From Clostridia bacterium UC5.1-2E3 (lineage in GTDB: Bacteria; Bacillota; Clostridia; Lachnospirales; Lachnospiraceae), in contig BBZO01000010.1 in NCBI GenBank assembly GCA_001304875.1, positions 1 through 64,000 on the forward strand: 64,000 bases of DNA, given 5' to 3'. Every line of letters starts with the position of its first letter. Positions within the stretch are counted from its first letter, which is position 1. This document shows positions 20,855-30,738 of the stretch, in pieces. Below the pieces are notes generated by a model, which saw only the letters and a list, made by a program, of their open reading frames with translations, did not search any database and had not been told where the DNA came from. A program made the position numbers and the translations under genes.

Positions 20855-22447
20855 GTGCGCAACAGACTGAAAGAACTCCGGGCGTTGAACGCCTTTGCCA
20901 AAAAGCAGAGCGTAGGGATGCAGCGAAAGCTGATGCTCTACTGGGTGTCCATGATCCTGGTGGTCTTCGCGGCGGTGATCCTTCTGCTGTCCATCGCTGG
21001 GGCCTTCTCCCGGGATGATGAGCAGTTCCATGAGGTAATGGAGCTCCACCTGAGCAACACAGGAGATACGCTGGCCAGCCAACTGGACCATCTGACCGCC
21101 CAGAGCCTAAATCTCTCCAAGGAGCTCAGCCGGGAGATCGAGGGGGCGCTGGTACAGGAGGGCATTTCGCTGCAGGAGGTCAACGATGATCCGGAGCGGC
21201 TGCTGAAACTGCAGCAGATCATGTACCCGCTGGTCAATACCACCCTCCAGACCGCCAACTGCAACGGAGCTTATGTAATTTTGAATGCCACGGCCAATAC
21301 CACCCTGGAGGTGGCAGATCACTCCAGAAGCGGGCTCTACCTGCGTTACACCAACCTCAGCGCCAGTAATCCGGTAGCCCCTACCGTGGTCTACTTCCGC
21401 GGCATTCCGGATATTGCCCGGCAAAAGGATCTGGAGTTGCACAATCGATGGAATCTGGAATTTGACACCGATCAGATCCCGGGCTGCCGGGAGCTGATGG
21501 ATGCGCCGCTGAGCCGGCCTGCCGACCGCTACTTCTGGTCCCGCCGGATCGATCTAAAGGATACCTGGGAATCCGCTATGCTGCTGTGTGTCCCCATTGT
21601 GGGGAGCGACGGAACGGTGTACGGCGTGTGCGGGGTAGAGCTCAGCGCCCTGTATTTCCAGTTTTCCTATCCCACCCTGGAGGGAAAGTTCGGCTCCGCC
21701 GTCACCGTGCTGGCTCCGGTCCAGGACAGCCGTCTGCTGCTGCCGGATGGATTGGTGGGCAGCGTCAACGGCACCTACCTGGACGGTCAGGAGACTCTGG
21801 CCATCCATCAGGGGCGATACTATAACGAATACGACACAGGAACCGAACGTTATATCGGTCTGCACCAAACTTTACCTGTCTCTAAAGGGGAAATAGAGGA
21901 TACCGTTTGGGCCGTCGCCATCCTGATTCCCCAGGAGAGCTATGCCGCCTACACAGCCGGTGTCCAGCAGACCTGGATCATTGCAGCTTTTGGATTGCTT
22001 CTGACATTATTGACTCTGTCCTTCTTCCTGTCCCGGCGATTTGTCCGGCCCATCACCGACAGTCTGAAACGGTTCCAGCAGGCGGAGGGGCCGGAACAGG
22101 GGATGTCCTCGGGCATCTCGGAGCTGGATGAGCTGGCGGAGTTCCTCAATGCCCGGGCGTGGAATCAGCGGCTGGAGCAGGGAGAGCTTCCTCCCAACAT
22201 TGCGGAACTGTTCGACCAGTTTGTGGAGCGGAAGGATCTGCTGACCGAGGCGGAGCGGAATATCCTGCGCTACTACATCGACGGGCACGAGATCGCGGAC
22301 ATCCCGGACCTGGCCTTTATCAGCATGAGTACGGTCCGCAAGCACAACCGGAGCATCTACGAGAAACTGGGGGTGGCCTCCCGGGATGAGCTGATGCTCT
22401 ACATCGATCTGCTCCGCCGCTGCGGAAGGCTTCAGGAACTTTTCTAA
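20855..22447 (+). CDS. Membrane-tethered LuxR-type regulator with extracytoplasmic sensor domain
   Basis: 530 residues, intact, GTG start at 20855 after AGAGAGGAGG. A first membrane segment (residues about 28-50) is followed by a ~290-residue extracellular region that looks like a dCache sensor, and a second membrane segment near residues 367-390 (TWIIAAFGLLLTLLTLSFFL). A HAMP-like stretch, FVRPITDSLKRF, and a C-terminal LuxR/NarL HTH (LTEAERNILRYYIDGHEIAD, STVRKHNRSIYEKLG) complete it. It has no kinase or receiver domain: signal input and DNA binding are in one polypeptide. Likely ligand partner: the upstream lipoprotein, 23 bp away. It may bind the 19335 and 27488 dyads. Confidence 0.85.
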   Translation: MRNRLKELRALNAFAKKQSVGMQRKLMLYWVSMILVVFAAVILLLSIAGAFSRDDEQFHEVMELHLSNTGDTLASQLDHLTAQSLNLSKELSREIEGALVQEGISLQEVNDDPERLLKLQQIMYPLVNTTLQTANCNGAYVILNATANTTLEVADHSRSGLYLRYTNLSASNPVAPTVVYFRGIPDIARQKDLELHNRWNLEFDTDQIPGCRELMDAPLSRPADRYFWSRRIDLKDTWESAMLLCVPIVGSDGTVYGVCGVELSALYFQFSYPTLEGKFGSAVTVLAPVQDSRLLLPDGLVGSVNGTYLDGQETLAIHQGRYYNEYDTGTERYIGLHQTLPVSKGEIEDTVWAVAILIPQESYAAYTAGVQQTWIIAAFGLLLTLLTLSFFLSRRFVRPITDSLKRFQQAEGPEQGMSSGISELDELAEFLNARAWNQRLEQGELPPNIAELFDQFVERKDLLTEAERNILRYYIDGHEIADIPDLAFISMSTVRKHNRSIYEKLGVASRDELMLYIDLLRRCGRLQELF

Positions 22448-22464
22448 AATGATTTCTATATAGC

Positions 22465-22508
22465 AAAACGCACAAAACCGAAAGGATGGTTTTGTGCGTT
22501 TTCTCTAT
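22465..22508 (+). terminator. Strong intrinsic terminator after the LuxR regulator
   Basis: AAAACGCACAAAACC (22465-22479) pairs perfectly with GGTTTTGTGCGTTTT (22488-22502), a 15-bp stem ending in T residues. It probably works in both directions. Confidence 0.88.
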
Positions 22509-22571
22509 TATCCAATAGATACCTTTTAAAAAGAGGCGGGAAAAGTATCCGGCAGACCATATACGCCAGCC

Positions 22572-22591
22572 TCTGTTACTGTTATAACAGA
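22572..22591 (+). promoter_or_regulatory. Inverted repeat upstream of the sensor operon
   Basis: TCTGTTA (22572-22578) and TAACAGA (22585-22591) with a 6-bp spacer lie 26 bp before the zinc-ribbon gene, close to its AGAGGAGG ribosome-binding site. Possible operator; no consensus promoter could be placed. Confidence 0.4.
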
Positions 22592-22617
22592 AGTATAGAT
22601 GAGAGGAGGTATGTGAT

Positions 22618-22971
22618 ATGTTCGATTTGTTGTGTAGTCATCTGGAAGATCAATCCACCCCTGAGTATTTCTGCTTTTCTATTCGTTGTGAGGTATGCGG
22701 TGAATTTTGGTACAGTAGCAGTATACCTTTTTCTAAAGTATCACAGGCGAAGGAGAATCGAGAGAAAAAGGAACTCTATGATGCCATTTACCAACGCGAG
22801 AAACAGCGGGCCAGACGAGCCGCAGGACAAGAGGCCAGAGAGAGATTCAGCCAATGTCCCATTTGCCGACGTTTGGTCTGCGATTCCTGCTTCCTTATCT
22901 GCGATGAAATGGATCTGTGTCGGGAATGTGCTGGACGGATGAAAGAGTGTGGAGAGCCGGTGGCGCTATGA
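22618..22971 (+). CDS. Small cysteine-rich protein heading the sensor operon
   Basis: 117 residues from ATG 22618 with a good AGAGGAGG site. Cysteines occur in three clusters: CEVCGEF near residue 24, CPICRRLVCDSC near 79-90 and CRECAGRMKEC near 101-111, suggesting zinc binding by one or two ribbons. A highly charged helix (residues 45-75) lies between them. Not recognised. The stop overlaps the next start (ATGA), so it is translationally coupled to the sensor. Intact. Confidence 0.65.
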   Translation: MFDLLCSHLEDQSTPEYFCFSIRCEVCGEFWYSSSIPFSKVSQAKENREKKELYDAIYQREKQRARRAAGQEARERFSQCPICRRLVCDSCFLICDEMDLCRECAGRMKECGEPVAL

Positions 22972-25385
22972 AACTTCGATGGCTTCTAATCCTTCTTCTG
23001 TGTTTGCTGGTTACAGGATGCAGTGCATCGACCTCCGGGAGCAGTTTGATTTCCGGAGCGGAGGGAACTGGCGTATATAGCGCAGTTCTCTCGCCTTTTC
23101 TTCCTGACTACTTACTTCAGACGCAGGAGGACACCCTCTATGCAGAGGTAAGCCGTGGCAACGTCGTGGCCTGCTTCGATGTGCAGGCTATCCCCGCCAT
23201 AGAACGGGGTGTTGGACGGTATTGGTATCCTCATGTTTCAACTGCTGTGGTACTGGCAGTGGATCGCACCCGGACGGATGCGGTCATTACCGGCTGGAAT
23301 AGCCTTTGGAAGAGCCCAGATCCTGTCGCTATAAGCGGTACAACCGTGATTCGCAATATGCTGGCCTTGGGGGCACTGTCTTACGGACTGAATCCAGAAG
23401 AACCTCAAAGCGGGATGCCTTGGAGTTGTTGGAACATCTCAGTCAGAATGGGAAATTTAAGTTGGATGCACCGGATGCCCCTATTCTGCTTTGCCTGGAC
23501 TACGAGGTTGCTGCGTGGAACCGAAATGGTGCCAATTATGAAATCATCGTGCCGGTGGAAGGAACGCTGGCCTTTCGTATGGGACTGCTCTCTGATGTTC
23601 CTCTGACTTTGGAATCCGGACTGGATGAAGCCCTGTTATCTGCGGGTTTATCCCTGGCGAATGGAGAGAGAGCCCGGTATTTCCCGGAGGATTACCAGGC
23701 AGTCCGCCTGTTGAATGAGGATGATTACGACTGGTTTCTGGAACTTACAGGAGACAGCAGTCGGGATTTGCGCAGGCAGGTACTTCATACCCGGCGCTAC
23801 ACCACAGCAGATCTCCGGGAACATATCTTATCTGTCCTGCTCATTGCCGTTGCCATTCTGTTGTGGAAGGGGACGGTATCCCACCGGATGATCCGCCGTG
23901 ATGTTCGTTGGGGTGTCGACACCATGGGGTGGTTGATGGTGTGCTGGCTGATGCTTCGCCTGTTTAAGTATCAGCTGACATCGGAGAGGCTTCTGTGTCG
24001 GATGTGCTGGTATGGTTATTACATCTTTCAGCTGGCTTTGCCGATCATCCTTTTGTATCTGACTGTTCTCTTGGATCATGAAGAGGGAGAAATACGATTA
24101 CTGTACCTATATGGCCGCCATTGGCTTGCTATGCCTTTTCAGTTCTGCTGGTACTGACCAATGATTTCCATCAGCTGGTATTTCGCTTCGACCCGGAAGG
24201 AAACTGGTCTCATGATTACTGCTACGGTCCGGGATATTGGATCGTGATGACTGCATCCCTCCTGTTCCTGGCAGCCGCAGTATGGAAGCTGCTTCGCAGG
24301 GGACGACGAAACTCTTTCTGGATTGGAAGAATGTTACCTTTGTTGTTTTGTGCGGGGCTTCTGGCTTACATTGCTGCTTACATCAAGCGAGTGCCTCTGG
24401 CTTGGGAGAGTGACCTTACAGTCAACATCTGTGTACTGTCTGCCCTGTTTTTCGAGACGGCACTTTACGCAGGTTTGATTCCGGTCAATCTTCAATATCA
24501 GCGTTTGTTCGCTGCTGCGCCCATTGGATTTACCCTGTTGGATGAGAATGGCCGCACCGTTTTATCCTCCAAAGGTGCGCCCCCAGTTTCCCACTCCATC
24601 TGGAAACGGCTGCATATGGATATGGAACATCCGCTGCTGAGGGACAACGATACCCAGCTTCATGCAGTCCCTATCCATGGTGGTATGGCGGTGTGGCAGG
24701 AAAACCTCTCTCAGATTAACCGGTTAAGGAGGGACATCCAGGATGTACAAACCCGTTTGAAAGCGGCCAATACGTTGCTGCGAGAAGAAGAAGAGGTAAA
24801 AAACGATTGGTGGCCGTGGAAACAAACAAAAACCTGTTTGAACAGCTGGATCGTGATATGGAGCGCCGTATCCGAACACTGGAACATTTGATTGAGACTT
24901 TCCCAGGAACAGAACATCCTCATGAACGGACTGCCTGCATTACCCTTTGCCTATGCCATATCAAACGCAGATGCAACATGTTTTTCCTGGCCCGCCAGGG
25001 GGAAGGATTGTCTGGAGACGAACTGAGCATGTATTTAGACGAACTGGCAGAACTGGCTCGCTATGCTGGGCTCCAAATGCTGATCCGCTGTGGACAAAGC
25101 GGTGTATTGGAGGTTCGCCGTGCAGCGCTCTGCTACGACTTTGCCTTTGAAACCATATCATGGGCGTTGCGGGAGAATGCCTCCCCTCTGTTGGGATATC
25201 TGGAATCAGAGGGTGCCCATCTGGTATTTCGTTTTCTTCCGGGCAGTGATCCCGGACAATGGAATTTCTCAGAGGAACTGACGACGGCAGCAGATGCGTT
25301 GGGCGGACAGATTATCTGCAAGGACCTGGACGATGCCGTTGGGATTTGTATGACAGTACCGTTGGGAGGTGATGTTCATGTCTGA
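22968..25385 (+). CDS. Membrane sensor resembling a degenerate histidine kinase (three apparent frameshifts)
   Basis: About 806 residues. Lipobox-like N-terminus (LLILLLCLLVTGC), a ~290-residue exported domain, about seven membrane segments (23820-24490), then a cytosolic coiled coil and a kinase-like C-terminus. Characteristic ACITLCLCHIKRRCNMFFLA replaces the usual H-box, and the ATP-binding N-box appears degenerate (CYDFAFETISWALREN). Single-base losses near 23403, 24113 and 24803 each move the frame by the same step. The reading frame ends overlapping the next gene, a complete histidine kinase. I infer a pseudokinase sensor that modulates its neighbour. Confidence 0.7.
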
Positions 25386-26808
25386 GTTTTACCGGTATCC
25401 TAATTGGGGAGTGACTGCATTGGTAATGGTAACTGCCCTGTGTATCGTGCTGCAGACCAGGGCGATTTCTTACAGTATCCGCCGCCTGCGGACCGGCTGG
25501 GTGCGCAGAGTGGAAAATGGAATGGAGTGTGTTATCCTAGCAGTATTGTTACTGTTTGCTGCGCTTCTGGCACAAGTGCAATATGGACTGTTCTGCGGCT
25601 TTTTGATACCTAGCTCTTACGATTTTGCACGGCAGGCAGTATTTTTACTGGCAGCAGTATTGGGAACCACCGCAGCTGTGGGAACGGAGCTTAGCTGGCC
25701 ATTTTTTGCCGTCGGTGCAGCGGCGGTTCTGCTCCCCTTAGCGGAGAAGATCACAGGGGCTGCATATCCATTCTTTTTCTGGCAAGTATGTTGTTCTTTC
25801 TGATTCGTAGTATACACATTTGCCTGCTGCGCCGACACGAGCTCTATACCAGATTTCTTCTATATCTGTGAAAGAGGCTATTGATACTTTGCATACCGGG
25901 CTGCTGTTCTTTCGCCCGGAGGGGGATATTCTGTTATGTAATCGCCAGATGGATGGATTGGCTCGCCAGGTGATGGGACATTCTCTGCAAAACGGAAGGG
26001 TTTTTCAGAAGCTTTTGGAAGATGGCCCCCTGTGTAAAGACTGCATAAGGGAGACTTTGGGAAATCAGCAGGTATTTCGTCTTCCTGATCGCTCTGTTTG
26101 GAGTTTTTCTGTTCATGAAATCTCCATGGGATGTCGGACAACGGTTTTGTTAATTGCCAATGATGTTACGCAGCGGTGGGATGCAGTGCTTCTCCTTGCC
26201 CAGCAAAACGAGGCGCTGGAACAGCGCGGACAGGAACTTCGCAGCGCCATCGAGAATCTTCAGACAATTTGTGAAGCGGAGGAGATTGCCCGAAGCAAGG
26301 GTAGGGTTCATGACCTTTTAGGGCAGCGTATCAGCCTGCTGCTTCGGGCACTTCGAGACAACCAGCAGCCAAATGAAACCCTTTTAATGGAGTTTGCCCA
26401 CAATCTTGCAACAGCGCTCCGTGAGGATCAGACGCCGGATCCAGCTCAACGTCTGAATCTTCTGAAGGAAATTTTTCAGAGTATGAAAGTATATGTGGAA
26501 ATTCGGGGAGCACTGCCGGAGGATCAGGCAGTGGCAGACAGCTTTGCGGAGATTGCGTCAGAGTGTGTCACCAATGCTGTTCGCCACGGGTATGCCACTC
26601 GTATTCAGTTCCACTTCTTTCAGAATGATTGTTGGCGTATGACAGTCACGGACAACGGCATTCCCCCGGTCGGCCGATTCGTGAGGGCGGTGGTATTGGC
26701 GGGATGCGCCGGAGGATTCAGCGGCTTGGCGGTACATTGAAGCTCTATATTGTCCCTAGATTTCGGATAGAACTATCTGTTCCGAAGGAGGTTGTGAAAA
26801 ATGATTAA
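25378..26808 (+). CDS. Sensor histidine kinase, HisKA_3/NarL type (three apparent frameshifts)
   Basis: About 477 residues from ATG 25378 (GGGAGGTG upstream), overlapping the previous stop. Six membrane segments in the first 145 residues, a PAS-like domain (LHTGLLFFRPEGDILLCNRQ), a HisKA_3 dimerisation motif with the phospho-acceptor in RVHDLLGQRIS, and an ATPase with N-box ECVTNAVRHG and G-box DNGIPP. After correction of a base lost near 26665 the C-terminus includes EGGGIGGMRRRIQ and ends at TAA 26806-26808, overlapping the response regulator by 8 bases. Two other losses are near 25783 and 25854. Confidence 0.85.
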
Positions 26809-27418
26809 AGTTCTGATCGTGGAGGATCATGCATCTATGAGAGAATCGCTGACAACGGCGCTGGTGGCTGCTGGAGATTTTTCCGTGGTAGGAGAAGTTC
26901 CCAATGCTGATTATGCCCTTGATTTCTGTAAGCACCTGCATCCGGATCTGGTATTGATGGATGTCTGCACCGAGGGCGGCGCTTCTGGATTGAAAGCAGT
27001 GGAGGCGATCCGAAAAACATATTCGGAGATTAAAATTATTGTCATGACTGCCTTTGATGAGATTACTTACATTCCAAGGTCTAAGGCTGCCGGAGCCAAT
27101 GGATTTATCTATAAGAGCCGAAGCCTGCATGATTTTCTGGAAGTAGCCCGGAAGGTGATGGAGGGAGGCAGCAGTTTTCCTGAGCCAAAGACGATCCCCA
27201 TGCCTCAGGGAGAGGCTCCTCTGACTGACCGCGAAATGGAAATACTCCGGTTGATGTGCAGGCATATGACAAACAAGGAGATTGCCCGGGAATTGTATAT
27301 CAGCGAAAATACAGTCAAGTATCACAAGACAAATATGCTTGGAAAAACCGGATTTTCCAAGGCAATCGATCTGGCCTTTTACATGATTTCCAACGGCTGG
27401 ATCAATCCGTTATATTAA
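26801..27418 (+). CDS. NarL/FixJ-family response regulator
   Basis: 205 residues, intact. Receiver domain with acidic pocket (IVEDH), phospho-acceptor Asp in DLVLMDV, Thr/Ser switch in VMTAFDE and Lys in IYKSRS. C-terminal LuxR HTH: LTDREMEILRLMCRHMTNKE, ISENTVKYHKTNML. Its start overlaps the kinase stop, so it is the cognate partner. It is a candidate to bind the dyad at 27488, about 70 bp after its stop. Confidence 0.92.
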   Translation: MIKVLIVEDHASMRESLTTALVAAGDFSVVGEVPNADYALDFCKHLHPDLVLMDVCTEGGASGLKAVEAIRKTYSEIKIIVMTAFDEITYIPRSKAAGANGFIYKSRSLHDFLEVARKVMEGGSSFPEPKTIPMPQGEAPLTDREMEILRLMCRHMTNKEIARELYISENTVKYHKTNMLGKTGFSKAIDLAFYMISNGWINPLY

Positions 27419-27435
27419 GAAAACAGACATTTCTG

Positions 27436-27465
27436 GTCCACTGGCAAAAGCCGGTGGACTTTTTA
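27436..27465 (+). terminator. Intrinsic terminator after the response regulator
   Basis: GTCCACTGGC (27436-27445) pairs with GCCGGTGGAC (27450-27459) across an AAAA loop and is followed by TTTTTATG. Confidence 0.88.
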
Positions 27466-27487
27466 TGTCATAGGAAATTTAAGAAAA

Positions 27488-27532
27488 CTACCCACTGCGG
27501 GTAGGGCGCAGATTAGAAATAAGCTTTACAAT
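27488..27532 (+). promoter_or_regulatory. Activator-type promoter with CTACCC-N5-GGGTAG dyad (copy 2)
   Basis: CTACCC (27488-27493) and GGGTAG (27499-27504), followed by GGCG, repeat the dyad at 19335; only the central bases differ. A TACAAT -10 box lies at 27527-27532, and the -35 position (27504-27509) has no consensus and overlaps the dyad. It drives the receiver-like gene and probably the envelope cluster. Confidence 0.62.
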
Positions 27533-27562
27533 AAAAATGTAATGAAGGAAGGTGCGAGGGAG

Positions 27563-27949
27563 GTGAATGGACTGAAAACAGTGCTTTTAATCATGCAGCG
27601 GGCATCGTTGGCACAGGGGTTGATGGCGAAAATGCGAGATGTCCCCGATATCCAGCTGTGCTACGAGCCGGACTATGCCAATGCGGATGCAGCCATTCGT
27701 ACCCATTTGGCTTCCGGAGCATTGCTGGAAGTTTCCGAGAATGATATCTATGGCATCGATTTTTGCTTGGATTTATGTACATGGCTGCGGAAAGTTACAC
27801 CTCATTGCCGTCTTATGCTGATGTGCTCAGAGAGGCAGATAGATGCTGTCAGCAGTGCCATTCAGGCAAAGAGAAAGGGCGAAATTGATGATTTTGTGTT
27901 TTATGATGTGTCCTTAGACTATCTGGCTGCCAGCTTGCGATCATTATGA
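27563..27949 (+). CDS. Receiver-like protein without output domain (paralogue of 42005)
   Basis: About 128 residues. Secondary-structure pattern of a response-regulator receiver (KTVLLIMQRASLAQGLMAK at the start), but the phospho-acceptor position reads ALLEVSEND, with no Asp in the expected place, and there is no DNA-binding domain. The ending IDDFVFYDVSLDYLAASLRS matches the protein at 42005. Start uncertain: GTG 27563, or CTG 27572 with the GGGAGGTG site at better spacing. Likely a phosphorylation-independent partner or decoy; function inferred only. Confidence 0.6.
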   Translation: MNGLKTVLLIMQRASLAQGLMAKMRDVPDIQLCYEPDYANADAAIRTHLASGALLEVSENDIYGIDFCLDLCTWLRKVTPHCRLMLMCSERQIDAVSSAIQAKRKGEIDDFVFYDVSLDYLAASLRSL

Positions 27950-27992
27950 CGGAAGATTAAGAACGATAATACGAGGTGAGGTGAATTCAAAC

Positions 27993-29379
27993 ATGAGGCA
28001 GAGAAGCTATTGGCGTAGAAGTAAAACAAATAAAAATTTGATAAAGGGGTTATTGATCCTACTGCTTACATTATGTCTTACGGCTTGCAGCGATAATACG
28101 GGGGATGGGAAAAGCGAGCAGTCTACACTAGATGTGTCCAACAGCAAAACAGCTTTTAATGAACAACCTACAGTTCCATCTCCCGATAGACCAGACAGCT
28201 CGTTGGGCGGCACTTACTGGACAGCTGTAAAGCACGAGTCCTATAACGAAGCCTTTGACCGCACTGAGGTAAGTCAAATGCCTACGGAAAGGTGGTGGGC
28301 CGATCTTTTCCTTAACGAGGATGGTACGGCACAATTTCGCGAAGTATTGGGAGACAGCTTTCAAGATTATCTGGGAGATGCAACCTGGTGGCTGGGAGTG
28401 GATAACACCCTGAGACTGGCAAGTGTGGATGACGGTGATAGCAATGAGATGAATGGCCGCATTGAAGATGAGTGTATCATATTGGAATCTGTTTATGGAG
28501 ATCGGTTCTATTTTGAAAAAGCGGAGCGGCCAGGACCTGGAGGAGAGTTATGCATCGCAAATCTGCATGGAACATGGAAGATGGCCAAGAGTGTGGTGGA
28601 AGGCAGGGAGCACAGCGCACGAGAAGATGGCATTGCCTCCATATTGTTTTTTGAAGCTAGATGGAGCGATGAGATAGGTGGGCATGAGCTGAGAGCAGAT
28701 TACTATTTTGCGGATTTTTGGATACGGAAGAACCGATATACAGACAGGAATTAGAACTTCGAATAGAACTCCTGGATAAACCGTTATTTCATGGGTTTTC
28801 CAATGAAATTTGGAGTATTCGGCTGTTTAATGAAAATACAGGCGCAGAGCTCTTTCTGGCTTTGTCTGATTCAGATACGCTGTATTTGCAGGAACACTAC
28901 AAGACAGACGGAGCTTCGGAGATTCGCACTGCGATTTATAAGAGAACCGAATCCATTCTGCCGGATTCGGTGCAAGAGGCATTGTATGACGAACCGGAAG
29001 ATAGCCTGATTTTCTACTGGTCCAGCCCGCCTGATGACGTATATACGGGGCTGGAGGCTCTGCCTGTCACAAAACTGGAGCAAGAAGGACTGGACAAGCT
29101 GTTGCTGGTGGGATGCTGGTACGAGACGCAGATCCGATTTTGTACTGGCGAACCAGTTTGGGCTGACAACGGAAGCTTCTGGAATGGGTGACAGATGAAA
29201 TATTGTACGATGAAACAATCAAGATCAATGAACCTAAGTGGTTTTCTTTGACGATTCCAGAAGGCGTACCGAACATCTGTCTGCACGTAAAACGACCATG
29301 GGATGATTTTTGGTATCTTTGGCCGATCGCCGACACAGACATTTACCTGAACGGCGACTGGATATTCCTGACACCATAA
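27993..29379 (+). CDS. Large lipoprotein of the envelope cluster (two apparent frameshifts)
   Basis: About 462 residues from ATG 27993 (GAGGTGAGG upstream). Type II signal peptide with lipobox LTAC, then a Ser/Pro-rich tether and a long Trp/Asp-rich domain with two similar-looking halves (GTYWTAVKHESYNE, LHGTWKMAKSVVEG). Single-base losses near 28712 and 29155 move the frame by equal steps; corrected, it is one protein. Not recognised as a named family. Expected to sit on the outer face of the membrane. Confidence 0.65.
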
Positions 29380-29409
29380 AATTAGTATTAAAAGAGAGGA
29401 GATTATATT

Positions 29410-30738
29410 ATGGGACTGATCAAAGCTGCATTTGGAGCTGCCGGCGGCATTATGGCTGAGCAGTGGAAGGAATACTTCTATTGTGAAGCGATCCCTGCCG
29501 ATGTACTGGCAGTAAAAGGGAAAAAGAAGGTTACGGGTCGTTCCAGCAACACCAAGGGGGATGATAACATCATTACCAACGGCTCTGTCATTGCCGTGGC
29601 AGACGGCCAATGTATGCTCATTGTAGAGCAGGGTAAAGTGGTGGATGTTTGCGCTGAGCCGGGAGAATATACTTACGATATGTCTACAGAGCCAGCATAT
29701 TCTCAGGTAATTTGGGGGAATCCATCAAGGGCGTGTTCCAGAATATCGGAAAGCGATTTACCTTCGGCGGCGAAGCCCCAAGGATCAGCGTGTCTACTAT
29801 TTTAACACCAAGGAGATTACCGGAAACAAGTATGGAACCCCAAGCCCCGTTCCCTTCCGGGTGGTGGATCAGCGGGCAGGTATTGACATGGATATTGCTA
29901 TCCGCTGTTTCGGTGAGTACAGTATCAGCCTGAAAAACCCTCTGTTGTTCTATACGAATGTCTGCGGCAATATCAGCGAGGATTATAGAACGGAGCAGCT
30001 CGCCGGGCAGATGAAGACGGAACTTTTGACAGCTCTTCAACCTGCTTTCGCTAAGATCTCGGAAATGGGCATCCGATACTCTGCCCTCCCCGGCCATACG
30101 CTGGAACTGGCCGAGGCTCTGAACGAACAGCTTTCATCCAGATGGCGTGACCTGCGAGGCATGGAGATTGTGTCCTTCGGTGTTTCCAGTGTCAAGGCCA
30201 ACGAGGAAGACGAGCAGATGATTAAGGATATGCAGCGTAATGCGGCCTTTATGGATCCTACCCGGGCAGCGGCTCATCTGGTGGGCGCACAGGCCAGCGC
30301 CATGCAGTCTGCGGCCAGCAACCCGAACGCAGGTCCTGCTATGGCTTTTATGGGAATGGGGATGGCCGGACAGATGGGCGGCATGAATGCCCAGAACCTC
30401 TATCAAATGGGTGCACAGCAACAGGCTCAACCTGCATCTTCTGAGGCTCCTGCGTCTGTTGCTTCCGGCGGCTGGATCTGCTCCTGCGGACAAAGAGGTA
30501 TTATTGGAAAATTCTGCCGGAGTGCGGCAAGCCCAAACCTGCTTCGGACGGCTGGATTTGTTCCTGCGGCGCGGTAAACAAGGGGAAATTCTGCCCGGAG
30601 TGCGGGGCGAAAAAGCCTGCCGGCGTGCCCCAGTACAAATGCGACAAATGCGGCTGGGAACCGGATGATCCCGCTCATCCGCCCAAGTTCTGCCCGGAGT
30701 GCGGCGATCCCTTTGACGATGGCGATGTGCAGGAATGA
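29410..30738 (+). CDS. SPFH-domain protein with C-terminal zinc ribbons (YdjI-like)
   Basis: About 443 residues from ATG 29410 (AGAGGAGA upstream). The N-terminal MGLIKAAFGAAGGIMAEQWK and an SPFH/Band-7 core match the 'virion core protein'-like group that includes B. subtilis YdjI. A Met/Gly/Gln-rich linker (MGMGMAGQMGG) leads to three zinc ribbons with paired CxCG/CPECG motifs. Frame changes near 29705, 29780 and 30515 are single-base losses. In B. subtilis YdjI works with YdjG and YdjH to recruit PspA to stressed membrane; homologues of those two occur at 37658 and 38810 here, but no PspA is in the window. The stop overlaps the next gene. Confidence 0.85.
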
